A stretch of DNA of 64,000 bases. Origin: Planctomycetota bacterium (lineage in GTDB: Bacteria > Planctomycetota > Planctomycetia > Pirellulales > Pirellulaceae). How positions within the stretch are numbered: position 1 is the stretch's first letter; each line of letters begins with the position of its first letter. Where the stretch lies: the NCBI GenBank assembly GCA_026692865.1, contig JAPLNI010000029.1:62001-126000 (forward strand), read 5' to 3'. Below, piece after piece: positions 54,492 through 62,835 of the stretch. The position numbers and the translations under genes are program-made. Below the pieces are notes generated by a model that did no database searches, was not told the DNA's origin, and worked only from the letters and a program-made list of their open reading frames with translations.

Positions 54492-57380
54492 ATGCCTAAC
54501 TTTCTCGATCTGATAACGCTTCCAATATACAACGCACTTTTCTTGCTAATTCTTGGGTCGCTTGCGCTGTTTCTCAAGCGACGTAAGCAAGCAGCTTATG
54601 CGGTTCTAAAACGAAACTTTTTGGGCTACTTCTCGAATCCAACTGGTTACGTTTTCTTGTGCTTGTTCGTTTTGCTCACAAGCATGGCCGCGTTTTGGCC
54701 AAACGAATTTTTTAACGCGAACCTCGGTACTCTCGACCAATTGAATAACTGGTTTGTCTACATCATGTTATTCTTTATCCCCGCGATCACGATGAGCATT
54801 TGGGCAGAAGAGCGTCGCCAAGGTACAGACGAATTGCTGCTGACACTGCCTGCCGATGATTTTGATATTGTCTTCGGCAAGTATCTTGCGGCGGTGGCTA
54901 TCTTCACAACGTCGCTGCTATTCTCGCAGGTTTCGACATTTCTGGTCCTCGCGTTTTTAACGATGGGTGAAGTCGATACCGGTTTGTTTTTCACAAACTA
55001 TCTTGGATTTTGGTTCATCGGAATCGCCATGATCGCACTCGGAATGGTGGCTTCATTCCTAACAAACAATTTAACCGTCGGATTTATCTTGGGGGCTTTG
55101 TTCAATGCGCCGCTCGCCTTCGCAAGCAAGGCCGATGTGATTGCTCCTTCGCGAGAAACAGCTCGGCTGATCAAGAGCTTCAGTCTTACCGAACAGTTCG
55201 ATAGCTTCGGCCGCGGTGTGCTGAGTCTTGCGTCGATGTCGTTCTTTACCTTGGTCGCTGTTTTCGGAGTTTATCTCTGTATGGTCTTGGTTGGTCGCCG
55301 TCACTGGAGCGGTGGAAAAGAAGGCAACCAAATGTTTTTGCATTACTTAACTCGCGTTGTCAGCCTTGGTGCGATCGTGCTTGGGGGAAGCATGTTCTTC
55401 CGCAATAACGATTGGCTTCGAGCCGATGCAAGCCAAGGGCAAGTCAGCTCGCTCTCGCCGACTACGGTTCAAATGATCCGCAGCCTAAGCCCAGAACGAC
55501 CGATCGTCGTCGATGCATTTATTTCGGCGGAAGTCCCAGAAAACTACGCGAAGACAAAGGTCAACCTAACGTCGATCCTTCGCGAGTTCGAATCGGTTGC
55601 CAAGCGAAACAAGGTGCCGCTGACTGTCCGAATCAACGACAACATTGAAAGCAACTCGGACGACGAAGACCTAGCAAAAGATCAATACGGAATCGTCCCT
55701 CAAACTGTTCGGTTTCGCGAGCGTGGTGCTATCTCAGATCAACCGATCTTAATGGGGGCTGCTTTCAAAAGCGGTTTGGAAAAAGTCGTGGTTCCATTCT
55801 TCGAGCCAGGTGTTCCGGTTGAATATGAACTGATTCGTTCGCTCAACACGGTCTCTAGACCCGCTCGTAAGAAGCTTGGGATTTTGAAGACAAGTGCGAA
55901 CATGATGGGCGGAATGAGCGGCATGCAACAAGCACCGCAACAGCCGATCGTTACAGAGCTTCAAAAGCAATACGACGTTGTTGAAATTGATGCGACTAAA
56001 CCGATCGATGCGAGTTTGTATACGGTTCTGCTGGCTGTCCAACCATCATCGCTTGGACCAGAAGAGATGATCAACTTCACCGAGGCTGTTCGCAACGGTT
56101 TGCCAACTGCGATATTTGAAGACCCAATGCCTCTTGCTTTCGATATGCCTGGGACCGGCGAACCTAAACAACAAGGTGGCCCGATGGCCATGTTTGGCGG
56201 CGGTGGACAACAACCCAAGGGAGACATTCGCCCGCTTTGGAAGCTGCTCGGCATTGATGTGCCCGGTGCTCCTTCGCAGACTGGCGGCATCAATCCAGAT
56301 ATTTGTTGGCAACAGTACAATCCATATCCGGTCCTCGGAAGTATGGCCCAGTTCTCGAACAAGTGGATCTTCGTAAGTAATTCAGCACCCGGTGCAGAGA
56401 ACGCTCTAAGCGACCAAAGTGAAATCACCAAAGGTCTTCAAGAAATTATGCTGCTTTATGGCGGCGTGATAGTACCAAGTAAGTTATCTGACACCGATGT
56501 TACTCCAATTCTGTCGACTGGAATTGTCGCCGGTACGGTTCCATTCCGCGACGTGCAAGGTGCGATGGATGGAATGTCCCAAAGACTTTCCGAAGGCAAG
56601 CCAACCGGTATTCAGGTGCTTGCTGCTTATGTGGAAGGTAAGTCGACGACAACTACGGAACCTGCAGCGAAAGAAGCGACATCGAAAGAAGCCGCAGAGC
56701 CGGCTCCGGCAAAGAAGGATTCGCTGGTCAAGTGCGTATATGTTGGAGATGCAGACTGTGCATCACAAGTATTCTTCGATATTCGAAATCGTCCTGATAG
56801 CTTTGAAGAGATCGACTTCCGATTGCAAAACGTGACCTTCGTCTTGAATGTGATCGATGTCCTCGCTGGAGAAGTCGATTATCCCAAAGTGCGTCGACAC
56901 GTCCCGGACTACCGCACGCTGAAGCTCGTTGAGCTAGAAGCGGATAAGTATCGTGGACAAGCTGCCGAACAACGCGAAGTCTTCCGGAACGAGTTTACTC
57001 AACAGCAACAAGAGGCTGAATCGGAAAGCGAAAAGTCTGAAGCGGAACTTAAGCAAAAGGTTGAAAAGCTTCAAAAGGAAGGCGCAATCGATACCTCAAA
57101 GCGTGCTGAGTTAATCGCAGCACTCCAACTCTTCCAACTTCGACAACAGCAACAGTCGCGCCAATTGGAAGCCAAGCTAAAGCAGTTGCAACGCGAACGC
57201 GATAAGGGAATCCAAATCGCTCAATCCAAGGCTGACAAAGAGATCTTGAAGATCCAAAACAACTACAAAATGTGGGCCGTTTTCCTTCCGCCAATTCCGC
57301 CTTTGTTAGTCGGTATTGCAGTCTTCGTTTCACGTCGACTGCGAGAACGCGAAGGCATCACCAAGTCACGTCTAAAGTAA
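54492..57380 (+). CDS. ABC permease fused to a GldG-like periplasmic domain (GldF-GldG fusion)
   Basis: 962 residues. Residues about 10-310 contain the ABC-2-type permease with six to eight transmembrane helices (e.g. LFLLILGSLALFLKR, VGFILGALFNAPLAF). After a further helix near 290, the sequence TVQMIRSLSPERPIVVDAFIS (about 330-350) begins a long extracytoplasmic GldG/IFT52-like domain (to about 800), with LKTSANMMGGMSG and DAGAENAL-like loops. A coiled coil (about 820-920, rich in Gln/Glu/Lys) leads to a final helix (927-947, MWAVFLPPIPPLLVGIAVFV). In most relatives GldF and GldG are separate. It exports or assembles an unknown surface component. Confidence 0.85.
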   Translation: MPNFLDLITLPIYNALFLLILGSLALFLKRRKQAAYAVLKRNFLGYFSNPTGYVFLCLFVLLTSMAAFWPNEFFNANLGTLDQLNNWFVYIMLFFIPAITMSIWAEERRQGTDELLLTLPADDFDIVFGKYLAAVAIFTTSLLFSQVSTFLVLAFLTMGEVDTGLFFTNYLGFWFIGIAMIALGMVASFLTNNLTVGFILGALFNAPLAFASKADVIAPSRETARLIKSFSLTEQFDSFGRGVLSLASMSFFTLVAVFGVYLCMVLVGRRHWSGGKEGNQMFLHYLTRVVSLGAIVLGGSMFFRNNDWLRADASQGQVSSLSPTTVQMIRSLSPERPIVVDAFISAEVPENYAKTKVNLTSILREFESVAKRNKVPLTVRINDNIESNSDDEDLAKDQYGIVPQTVRFRERGAISDQPILMGAAFKSGLEKVVVPFFEPGVPVEYELIRSLNTVSRPARKKLGILKTSANMMGGMSGMQQAPQQPIVTELQKQYDVVEIDATKPIDASLYTVLLAVQPSSLGPEEMINFTEAVRNGLPTAIFEDPMPLAFDMPGTGEPKQQGGPMAMFGGGGQQPKGDIRPLWKLLGIDVPGAPSQTGGINPDICWQQYNPYPVLGSMAQFSNKWIFVSNSAPGAENALSDQSEITKGLQEIMLLYGGVIVPSKLSDTDVTPILSTGIVAGTVPFRDVQGAMDGMSQRLSEGKPTGIQVLAAYVEGKSTTTTEPAAKEATSKEAAEPAPAKKDSLVKCVYVGDADCASQVFFDIRNRPDSFEEIDFRLQNVTFVLNVIDVLAGEVDYPKVRRHVPDYRTLKLVELEADKYRGQAAEQREVFRNEFTQQQQEAESESEKSEAELKQKVEKLQKEGAIDTSKRAELIAALQLFQLRQQQQSRQLEAKLKQLQRERDKGIQIAQSKADKEILKIQNNYKMWAVFLPPIPPLLVGIAVFVSRRLREREGITKSRLK

Positions 57381-57447
57381 CTGCCCACTGCCCCCTGCCA
57401 ACTGTAAACTGCAAACTTTTTCTCCCTTCAACTTTAAGAATCCAATC

Positions 57448-59538
57448 GTGAACGAGAACGCAAAAACTATCACTTTCGCCGTAGTTGCTGCCGTGCTGGG
57501 TTTAGGTGCTTATGCATCGCTTCCTAAGGTCGGAGTGAGTGAAAAGGACGTGGTCAATTCAGTCGTTGGTAAGCCTCTCTTCGAGAAGTTTACTGATCCG
57601 ACTGTCGCTTCTACTCTAAAGATCGTGAAGTATGATCCGAACCAGGTTCGGATCGCTCCGTTCGAGTTGACACGCGACAAAAAGAGTGGCGCATGGATTA
57701 TCCCATCGCACAGTTCGTACCCAGCTGACGCGGCCTCGCAAGTCAGCAAAGTTGCTAATGCGTTCATAGGATTAAAAATCTTGAGCGTCGAGTCAACGAA
57801 GGCCGACGATCAAAAACTTTATGGAGTTATCGAACCCGATGCCACAAAAATGGATGCCGGCGAAACGGCCTTCGGAACACTCGTTCGGATGCAAGATGAC
57901 AAGGGTGAACCGTTGGTTGATTTGATCGTCGGGAAAACAGTTCGTGATGATGAAAACAAACGCTATGTTCGCAAGAGTGGCTCCGATGCCGTTTACGTGG
58001 CGACGTTTGATCCGGCACCGCTTACAACTGACTTCTCTGCTTGGATCGAAGGTGATCTGCTAAAGCTGAGTGCGAACGATGTCGAAACGCTAACGATTCG
58101 CGATTACAACATCATCCCAACTCAACGAGGCGGTGGACAACTTGATCGTGATTTTGATGCAACTGTTTCCTATTCGACAAAGGACAACAAATGGATCGCA
58201 GATGCCATCACGGTTTACACCGAGGCTGGTGACGTCCCAAGGACCCTTACAGCCGACGAACAAATCAACACGGCGAAACTGAATGAAATCAAGAATGCAC
58301 TCGATAGCTTGAAGATTGTTGATGTCGTTCGCAAGCCACAGGGGCTTGCCGCCAATCTCAAGGCGGACAAACAACTGCTAGATGATAACGAGAAAATTTT
58401 ATCGCTCTACAACATGGGCTTTGTGCCCGTTCAAACCGAATCGGGCGGGCTCGATTTACTTTCGTCCAGTGGTGAACTTGCGGTAACGCTCAAGGATGGT
58501 GTGCAGTACTTGCTACGCTTTGGAAAGGCTGCCGAGAACGTCGATATGGGCACCGATGGCAAAGTGGCAGATACGACTGTTGCTTTGAATCGCTCCCTCT
58601 TCGTCACTGCAAGGCTTGACGAAAGCAGATACCCTGAACCTGTTTTGAAAACGCTTCCGACGACGATCGCGGAGCTAGACGCTATCGAAGCGTCTGCCAA
58701 GGCAACCGAATCGCCTGCGACAAGCGATGTGCCTGAAATGAAAGACGTCGAGTTTGCTCCTGCGATACCAGACGCTGCAAAACCAACCGATACATCCAAG
58801 CCAGAAGCAGCAAAACCAGAGGCTGCAAAGTCAGATGCAACGATGCCGACAGATGCTATCAAGACTGAGACAACTGAGATTCCAAAAGTCGAACCACCTA
58901 CGCTCGAGACACCAACCGACTCGCCTGCTTCGCCTCCACCAGCAGAGAAATCTCCCGCTGGCGGTCAGTCGAATTCCAACGTCACTCTTCCCAAGGGGCG
59001 TTTCGTTGCCTTGCAAGAAGAAGCCACCAAAACGCCCGAGGTTGCTGAAGCTGCAAAAGAGGCAGCCAAGGAAATGGCGAAAGCAGCACCCGCTGAACCT
59101 GCTGCCACAGCACAGCCATCGGAGACGGCTCCACAAACTGTACCGGAAGTAAAAGCCGACTTAAAAGCAGAAGCCCAAACGGAAGTCAAGCCAGAGATGA
59201 AAGCCGATCCTGCTCAGGCACCTGCTGCGACTGCCGCAGAAACTGAACAAGAAGCCAAAGAGCGATTGGAAGCAGCACGCGAAAAAATCAACAAGGAGAA
59301 TCAGCGTTTGATCGACGAGCGCGCGGACAAAATCGAGGCTGGCAAAAAGAAAGCAGCAGAACTGAACGCAAGATTCGCCGAGTGGTACTACGAAATTAGT
59401 GATGCCGATTACAAGCGATTGCGAATCAAACTGGACGAGTTGATCGAAAAGAAGGGGAACCCAAGCAGCCCAGCCGATAACGCCGGAGCGGCCCCAGGCT
59501 TCGGCGGCGGTCTACCATTCAACTTCCCAGGTAACTAG
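57448..59538 (+). CDS. DUF4340 domain-containing membrane-anchored protein
   Basis: 696 residues, GTG start. An N-terminal anchor (ITFAVVAAVLGLGAYASLP, about 8-26) precedes DUF4340 (about 60-420), with repeated beta-rich blocks such as APFELTRDKKSGAWIIPSH and LVDLIVGKTVRDDENKRYVRK. The last 270 residues are Ala/Glu/Pro/Lys-rich, with KPEAAKPEAAKSDA-type repeats and a coiled coil (EQEAKERLEAAREKINKENQ), ending in GFGGGLPFNFPGN. It is the third gene of the Gld-type operon, 67 bases after the fusion gene. Function unknown; probably an extracytoplasmic partner of the ABC export system. Confidence 0.8.
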   Translation: MNENAKTITFAVVAAVLGLGAYASLPKVGVSEKDVVNSVVGKPLFEKFTDPTVASTLKIVKYDPNQVRIAPFELTRDKKSGAWIIPSHSSYPADAASQVSKVANAFIGLKILSVESTKADDQKLYGVIEPDATKMDAGETAFGTLVRMQDDKGEPLVDLIVGKTVRDDENKRYVRKSGSDAVYVATFDPAPLTTDFSAWIEGDLLKLSANDVETLTIRDYNIIPTQRGGGQLDRDFDATVSYSTKDNKWIADAITVYTEAGDVPRTLTADEQINTAKLNEIKNALDSLKIVDVVRKPQGLAANLKADKQLLDDNEKILSLYNMGFVPVQTESGGLDLLSSSGELAVTLKDGVQYLLRFGKAAENVDMGTDGKVADTTVALNRSLFVTARLDESRYPEPVLKTLPTTIAELDAIEASAKATESPATSDVPEMKDVEFAPAIPDAAKPTDTSKPEAAKPEAAKSDATMPTDAIKTETTEIPKVEPPTLETPTDSPASPPPAEKSPAGGQSNSNVTLPKGRFVALQEEATKTPEVAEAAKEAAKEMAKAAPAEPAATAQPSETAPQTVPEVKADLKAEAQTEVKPEMKADPAQAPAATAAETEQEAKERLEAAREKINKENQRLIDERADKIEAGKKKAAELNARFAEWYYEISDADYKRLRIKLDELIEKKGNPSSPADNAGAAPGFGGGLPFNFPGN

Positions 59539-59553
59539 GACTCTTGCGCAACT

Positions 59554-59569
59554 TTAAGGGGTCAGGTTT
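59554..59569 (+). repeat. Direct repeat ttaaggggtcaggttt, left copy
   Basis: Identical 16-mer at 60194-60209. Motifs of the form aaggggtcaggt often accompany REP-associated tyrosine transposases and their REP sequences; no such transposase is in the window. Confidence 0.8.
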
Positions 59570-60114
59570 GAATGGCACTGTCGCGATTCGGCGAACGGGG
59601 TCACGCACTAATCAGCGGGATCACAAACCGGATCGATCGGATTTGATTGCTACATGTCAACTGATTGCACTTCGACCAACTGGGAAGAAATCCAGAATTA
59701 TTTCGCGAATGAGCGCGGATAAATGCGGACAAGACTTGGTTACAGACTTGTCCTCGATCCCCGGTCACATTCGCGTAGATCCGCGTGATTCGCGGGTGTT
59801 CCGATGACCAGTAATGAAAATCGTATTTGGGACACGGAAGGCACGGATTTTAATGTGATTGTCTGTGACCTCTGAGCAGCACAAACCGATCCCATGCCCC
59901 GTTTCAAAAGTCTTCTCCGTGTCATCCGAGTCCTCCGTGTCCAATACCAATCAAACAAATGAGAAATCTGCAAACAGGGAAACTCATAAACCGGATCGAT
60001 CGGATTTGTGCAAATCCCTGTTTGTTCAGGAAATTCAGCTTTGATAGTTGATGATAGAAACTCCGTTAGGCTATGACGTCAAGTTTGATGGAAACTTAAC
60101 TATTGCGCTAATCA

Positions 60115-60157
60115 GCTGGGGACAGCTGATCTACATTGTAGAACTGCTGTCCCCAGC
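60115..60157. repeat. Hairpin gctggggacagc in repeat region
   Basis: Perfect 12-bp stem (60115-60126 with 60146-60157) and a 19-base loop. It may be a REP-type element; there is no T run after it. Confidence 0.65.
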
Positions 60158-60193
60158 AGTTTCCCGATGCGTTTACGCCGAGCCCGGGTAACC

Positions 60194-60209
60194 TTAAGGG
60201 GTCAGGTTT
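60194..60209 (+). repeat. Direct repeat ttaaggggtcaggttt, right copy
   Basis: Identical to 59554-59569; its last eight bases overlap the 3' end of the SDR gene (stop at 60202-60204), so the repeat forms part of the gene's end. Confidence 0.8.
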
Positions 60210-61083
60210 CTATATAGCTTCCATGTGCTATGGCATCGGCGATCCCTCCGGCGTAAATGCTTCTTCCGCCGTCGACCGGAAGGCAAACGCCTGTTAGGAA
60301 TTCATGCTCGGCAAGGAACAGGGCTGCTCGGGCGACGTGATCAGCGGTCCCTTCACGATGTAAAAGACATTGCTTTAAGATTGCCTCTTGAGTTGCTTCG
60401 GAAACTCCTTCTACGAGTTTTACTGGTCCCGGTAAAACGGAATTGACTCGAACCTTCGGTGATCGTTCGCCAAGTTCGACTGCGAAGGCACGAGTCAAAG
60501 TTGGGATGCTTCCCTTGCTTGCAAAGTACGCTGCGAAATCACGGTAAGGTCTTGCAACAGCCCAGTCGCCGACCAAAACAATCGAACCACCTGTGGCTTG
60601 TTTGGTCATTGCTAATCCCGCATGCTGGGCACATAAAAAAGTACCGAGCGTGTTTGCGGTGAACTGGTCTTGGACCAATTTTGCGGTCGTCGATTCCAAT
60701 GGTTGCGGCTCCCAAACGGCGGCCGTGTGAACTAAAATATCCAAACGACCAAAGCCTTCGCAAATCTGCTCGATCCATTCCTTCACCCGAGTTTCATCTT
60801 CGATCGGTCCGTGGACGAGCATGGTTTCAACTCCCGCAGCGTTCCAAGCCTCGACAAGTTGCTTGCCTTCACTAAGCGATCGATTTGCATGAATGACAAT
60901 TCGATATCCACGCATAGCAAACCGACGAGCCACAGCGCGGCCTACACGGTCTGCAGCACTGCCGGTAATCCAAGCTACAGGATATTCTGTTTCAAAGAGA
61001 ATTTGCAATTGACGGGCAGACTCCGAAGATCGGTAGTCGTTAATCTCTTGAAGCGAATCAAAAATCCAAGGTTGCTTGGACAT
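60202..61083 (-). CDS. SDR family oxidoreductase, pteridine-reductase-like (FolM/PTR1)
   Basis: 293 residues. The cofactor motif is TGSAADRVGRAVA (40-52), and NRS at 67-69 is the site where PTR1-type enzymes contact the NADPH phosphate. The catalytic residues are Tyr186 and Lys190 (AAYFASKG), with Asp173 (VGDWAV) where most SDRs have Ser; Asp thirteen residues before Tyr is the pteridine reductase arrangement. LPVDGGRSI near the C-terminus is usual for SDRs. It would reduce pterins or folate in the cytoplasm. The first 35 residues are an extra N-terminal stretch. Monocistronic; its stop lies in a repeat. Confidence 0.72.
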   Translation of the reverse strand: MSKQPWIFDSLQEINDYRSSESARQLQILFETEYPVAWITGSAADRVGRAVARRFAMRGYRIVIHANRSLSEGKQLVEAWNAAGVETMLVHGPIEDETRVKEWIEQICEGFGRLDILVHTAAVWEPQPLESTTAKLVQDQFTANTLGTFLCAQHAGLAMTKQATGGSIVLVGDWAVARPYRDFAAYFASKGSIPTLTRAFAVELGERSPKVRVNSVLPGPVKLVEGVSEATQEAILKQCLLHREGTADHVARAALFLAEHEFLTGVCLPVDGGRSIYAGGIADAIAHGSYIET

Positions 61084-61318
61084 AAACGGTTGCTACTTTC
61101 TTAATTATCTCAGTGTCTCTCTGAGAATTCTCGGGGCATATGAATCGGGCTATTCTAACGACCGGCGAGCGAGCCAATCGTGCGTCTGAAGTGAACCGCG
61201 ATTCTACTTCGATCTCAACGCCACATGTTTTAAAAGTACGAGGGACCGCGTTGCGCAGAATCAAGCGGTTTGGAAGTCGATGGTAGACTTCGCTGATATC
61301 GTACTTTATTGCCCGACG

Positions 61319-62365
61319 TTATTGCCCGACGTTCTCTACCGTTTGCCCATCATTTCGTGCGGCCAGATTTCGGAAGGTTTGTATTTCGACATTGGTAGAA
61401 ATGAATTGAGTAGAACCGTCCATGAGCACAAAGTAGCAACCGCCAATGTGAGCACTCCAAAAGCCTCCGGGGCTGCCCGTGGGAGCGTTCGGGCCGCCTG
61501 TTCGAACGTGGACGGCAGTCGCAGTGATAGGAGGACGACTGGTCGCTCCGAAAACTTGGTTCCGTTGCGCGGCAATCGCCGGCGAGAATACTGTGCGCGC
61601 GTTGGGGATCACGCCAGCCCAACCAACGGGACAGAACATGCTTGACCGTTCGCCAATTCCGATGGTTGCGGAAGTTCCGTCAGTGATCCCCGAAAAGGTG
61701 ACCGGTTCATTGCGATGAAACATACCGTTGAATGGCTGCTCTTCGTACATCGCGGTATAGCTTGGCGCATCCGCGGGATTTCCGCCGCCCAAGCAACTAA
61801 CGTAACTGATCGCAGCCAAGTCGTTGATTCCAATCGTCTTGGGAAAGGCTTCGACCGGAACAAGCCAAGCATCGCTGGGGCATCGATAGACCGAAATTTT
61901 TGAGCTTCGAGCCGCTCGATTGACCGGGTCGGTGATAGGCCGGCCAAAGTCGATCTTGCGATGGACTTCTGCTTGTTCAATGAATGGCAAAATCATCGCG
62001 TAGGAGCTCCAGCCAGGACCGATCTCAGGCACTCCATCGTTGCCGACTCCTGACCAAACACCGGTAACTTGCGAGATAAACCCAGGCGGAAAAGTCCTGT
62101 AAGTCAGCTCGTAATTGTGGAGTGCGATCCCCATTTGACGAAGGTGGCTCGAACACTGCATGCGACGTGCAGCCTCGCGAGCCTGTTGAATTGCCGGAAG
62201 CAGCAGCCCAGCCAAAATCCCGATAATCGCGATCACTACTAGCAGTTCGACAAGCGTGAACCCATCAAAACGCGGGAGTCGGGCTCTGAAACGGAGAGGA
62301 TTTGCTAGTGAGTTGGTCATTGGGGCCACGTGGAGGCGCGAAGTGCTACTGAGACTCAGTCTCAT
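61319..62365 (-). CDS. DUF1559 protein with a prepilin-like N-terminus
   Basis: 348 residues. GFTLVELLVVIAIIGILAGLLLPAIQQAREAARR (starting at Gly35) is a class III prepilin signal, cleaved after Gly35, with the conserved Glu40 of the mature protein. The DUF1559 domain follows (LRQMGIALHNYELTYRTFPPGF; HIGGCYFVLMDGSTQFIS). This is one of the families greatly expanded in planctomycetes; members are thought to form pseudopilus-like or surface structures through a type II secretion-like route. The 34-residue cytoplasmic leader is Arg/Ser-rich. The next gene is acs, divergent. Confidence 0.85.
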   Translation of the reverse strand: MRLSLSSTSRLHVAPMTNSLANPLRFRARLPRFDGFTLVELLVVIAIIGILAGLLLPAIQQAREAARRMQCSSHLRQMGIALHNYELTYRTFPPGFISQVTGVWSGVGNDGVPEIGPGWSSYAMILPFIEQAEVHRKIDFGRPITDPVNRAARSSKISVYRCPSDAWLVPVEAFPKTIGINDLAAISYVSCLGGGNPADAPSYTAMYEEQPFNGMFHRNEPVTFSGITDGTSATIGIGERSSMFCPVGWAGVIPNARTVFSPAIAAQRNQVFGATSRPPITATAVHVRTGGPNAPTGSPGGFWSAHIGGCYFVLMDGSTQFISTNVEIQTFRNLAARNDGQTVENVGQ

Positions 62366-62835
62366 GATTTTATCGAGGCGATTTGTTTTTACAACCGCTT
62401 ATGCGAAAAATATTTTGAGAGTCATTTTGGGGACTCCAAACCGGAAGGATGCGGTCGTGAATCTCAGATACGAGTTTCATTTGGTTTCGGAAATTTCTAA
62501 AAAGAAGTTCGCGACGGTCGCACCGTCGAATAGATTACGAGCCAATACAAACCTTTTTCGATTCTTCTCCGCGAACGCCACCAGGTTTAACCTTTACTCG
62601 TACTCGTACTCAATGAAATGGTACTCGTACTCCTACTCGGAGAGTGATTTAAATCGAGTACGAATAGACAGGGATCACGAATAAAAACTTCTGTGAGGTG
62701 GTGGTGATTCGTGAGGAGTGTCCCTTATTCGGGCAGCTTTTCTGGCTATACTGCAACGCTATTGATCGTTTCCGGTCCTTTGACGGCCAGCGTCATCGAG
62801 CATCGTTCATCGCTTTTGAATTCTTCGGTAAACAC
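62366..62835. other. Divergent intergenic region between DUF1559 and acs
   Basis: 470 bases holding the gtactcgtactc-type element at 62596-62639 and a related gagtacga fragment near 62658. Promoters for both genes should lie here, but none was recognised with confidence. Confidence 0.45.
62596..62639. repeat. Dispersed gagtacgagta element, copy 2
   Basis: actcgtactcgtactc, then aatgaaatgg, then tactcgtactcctactcg. Its core 62601-62622 is identical to the complement of 22715-22736. Confidence 0.75.

Larger units (their letters stand above)
59539..60201. other. Repeat-rich intergenic region, possible decayed mobile element
   Basis: About 660 bases without a gene. Direct copies of ttaaggggtcaggttt flank it (59554-59569 and 60194-60209). 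Within are a repeated 21-base block containing accggatcgatcggattt (59625-59645 and 59988-60008), a hairpin with a 12-bp stem gctggggacagc (60115-60126 with 60146-60157), and text-like runs such as tccgtgt/gacacgga and cgcgtagatccgcgtgattcgcgg, which recur in many bacterial genomes as junk repeats. The right copy overlaps the end of the SDR gene. Confidence 0.6.
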
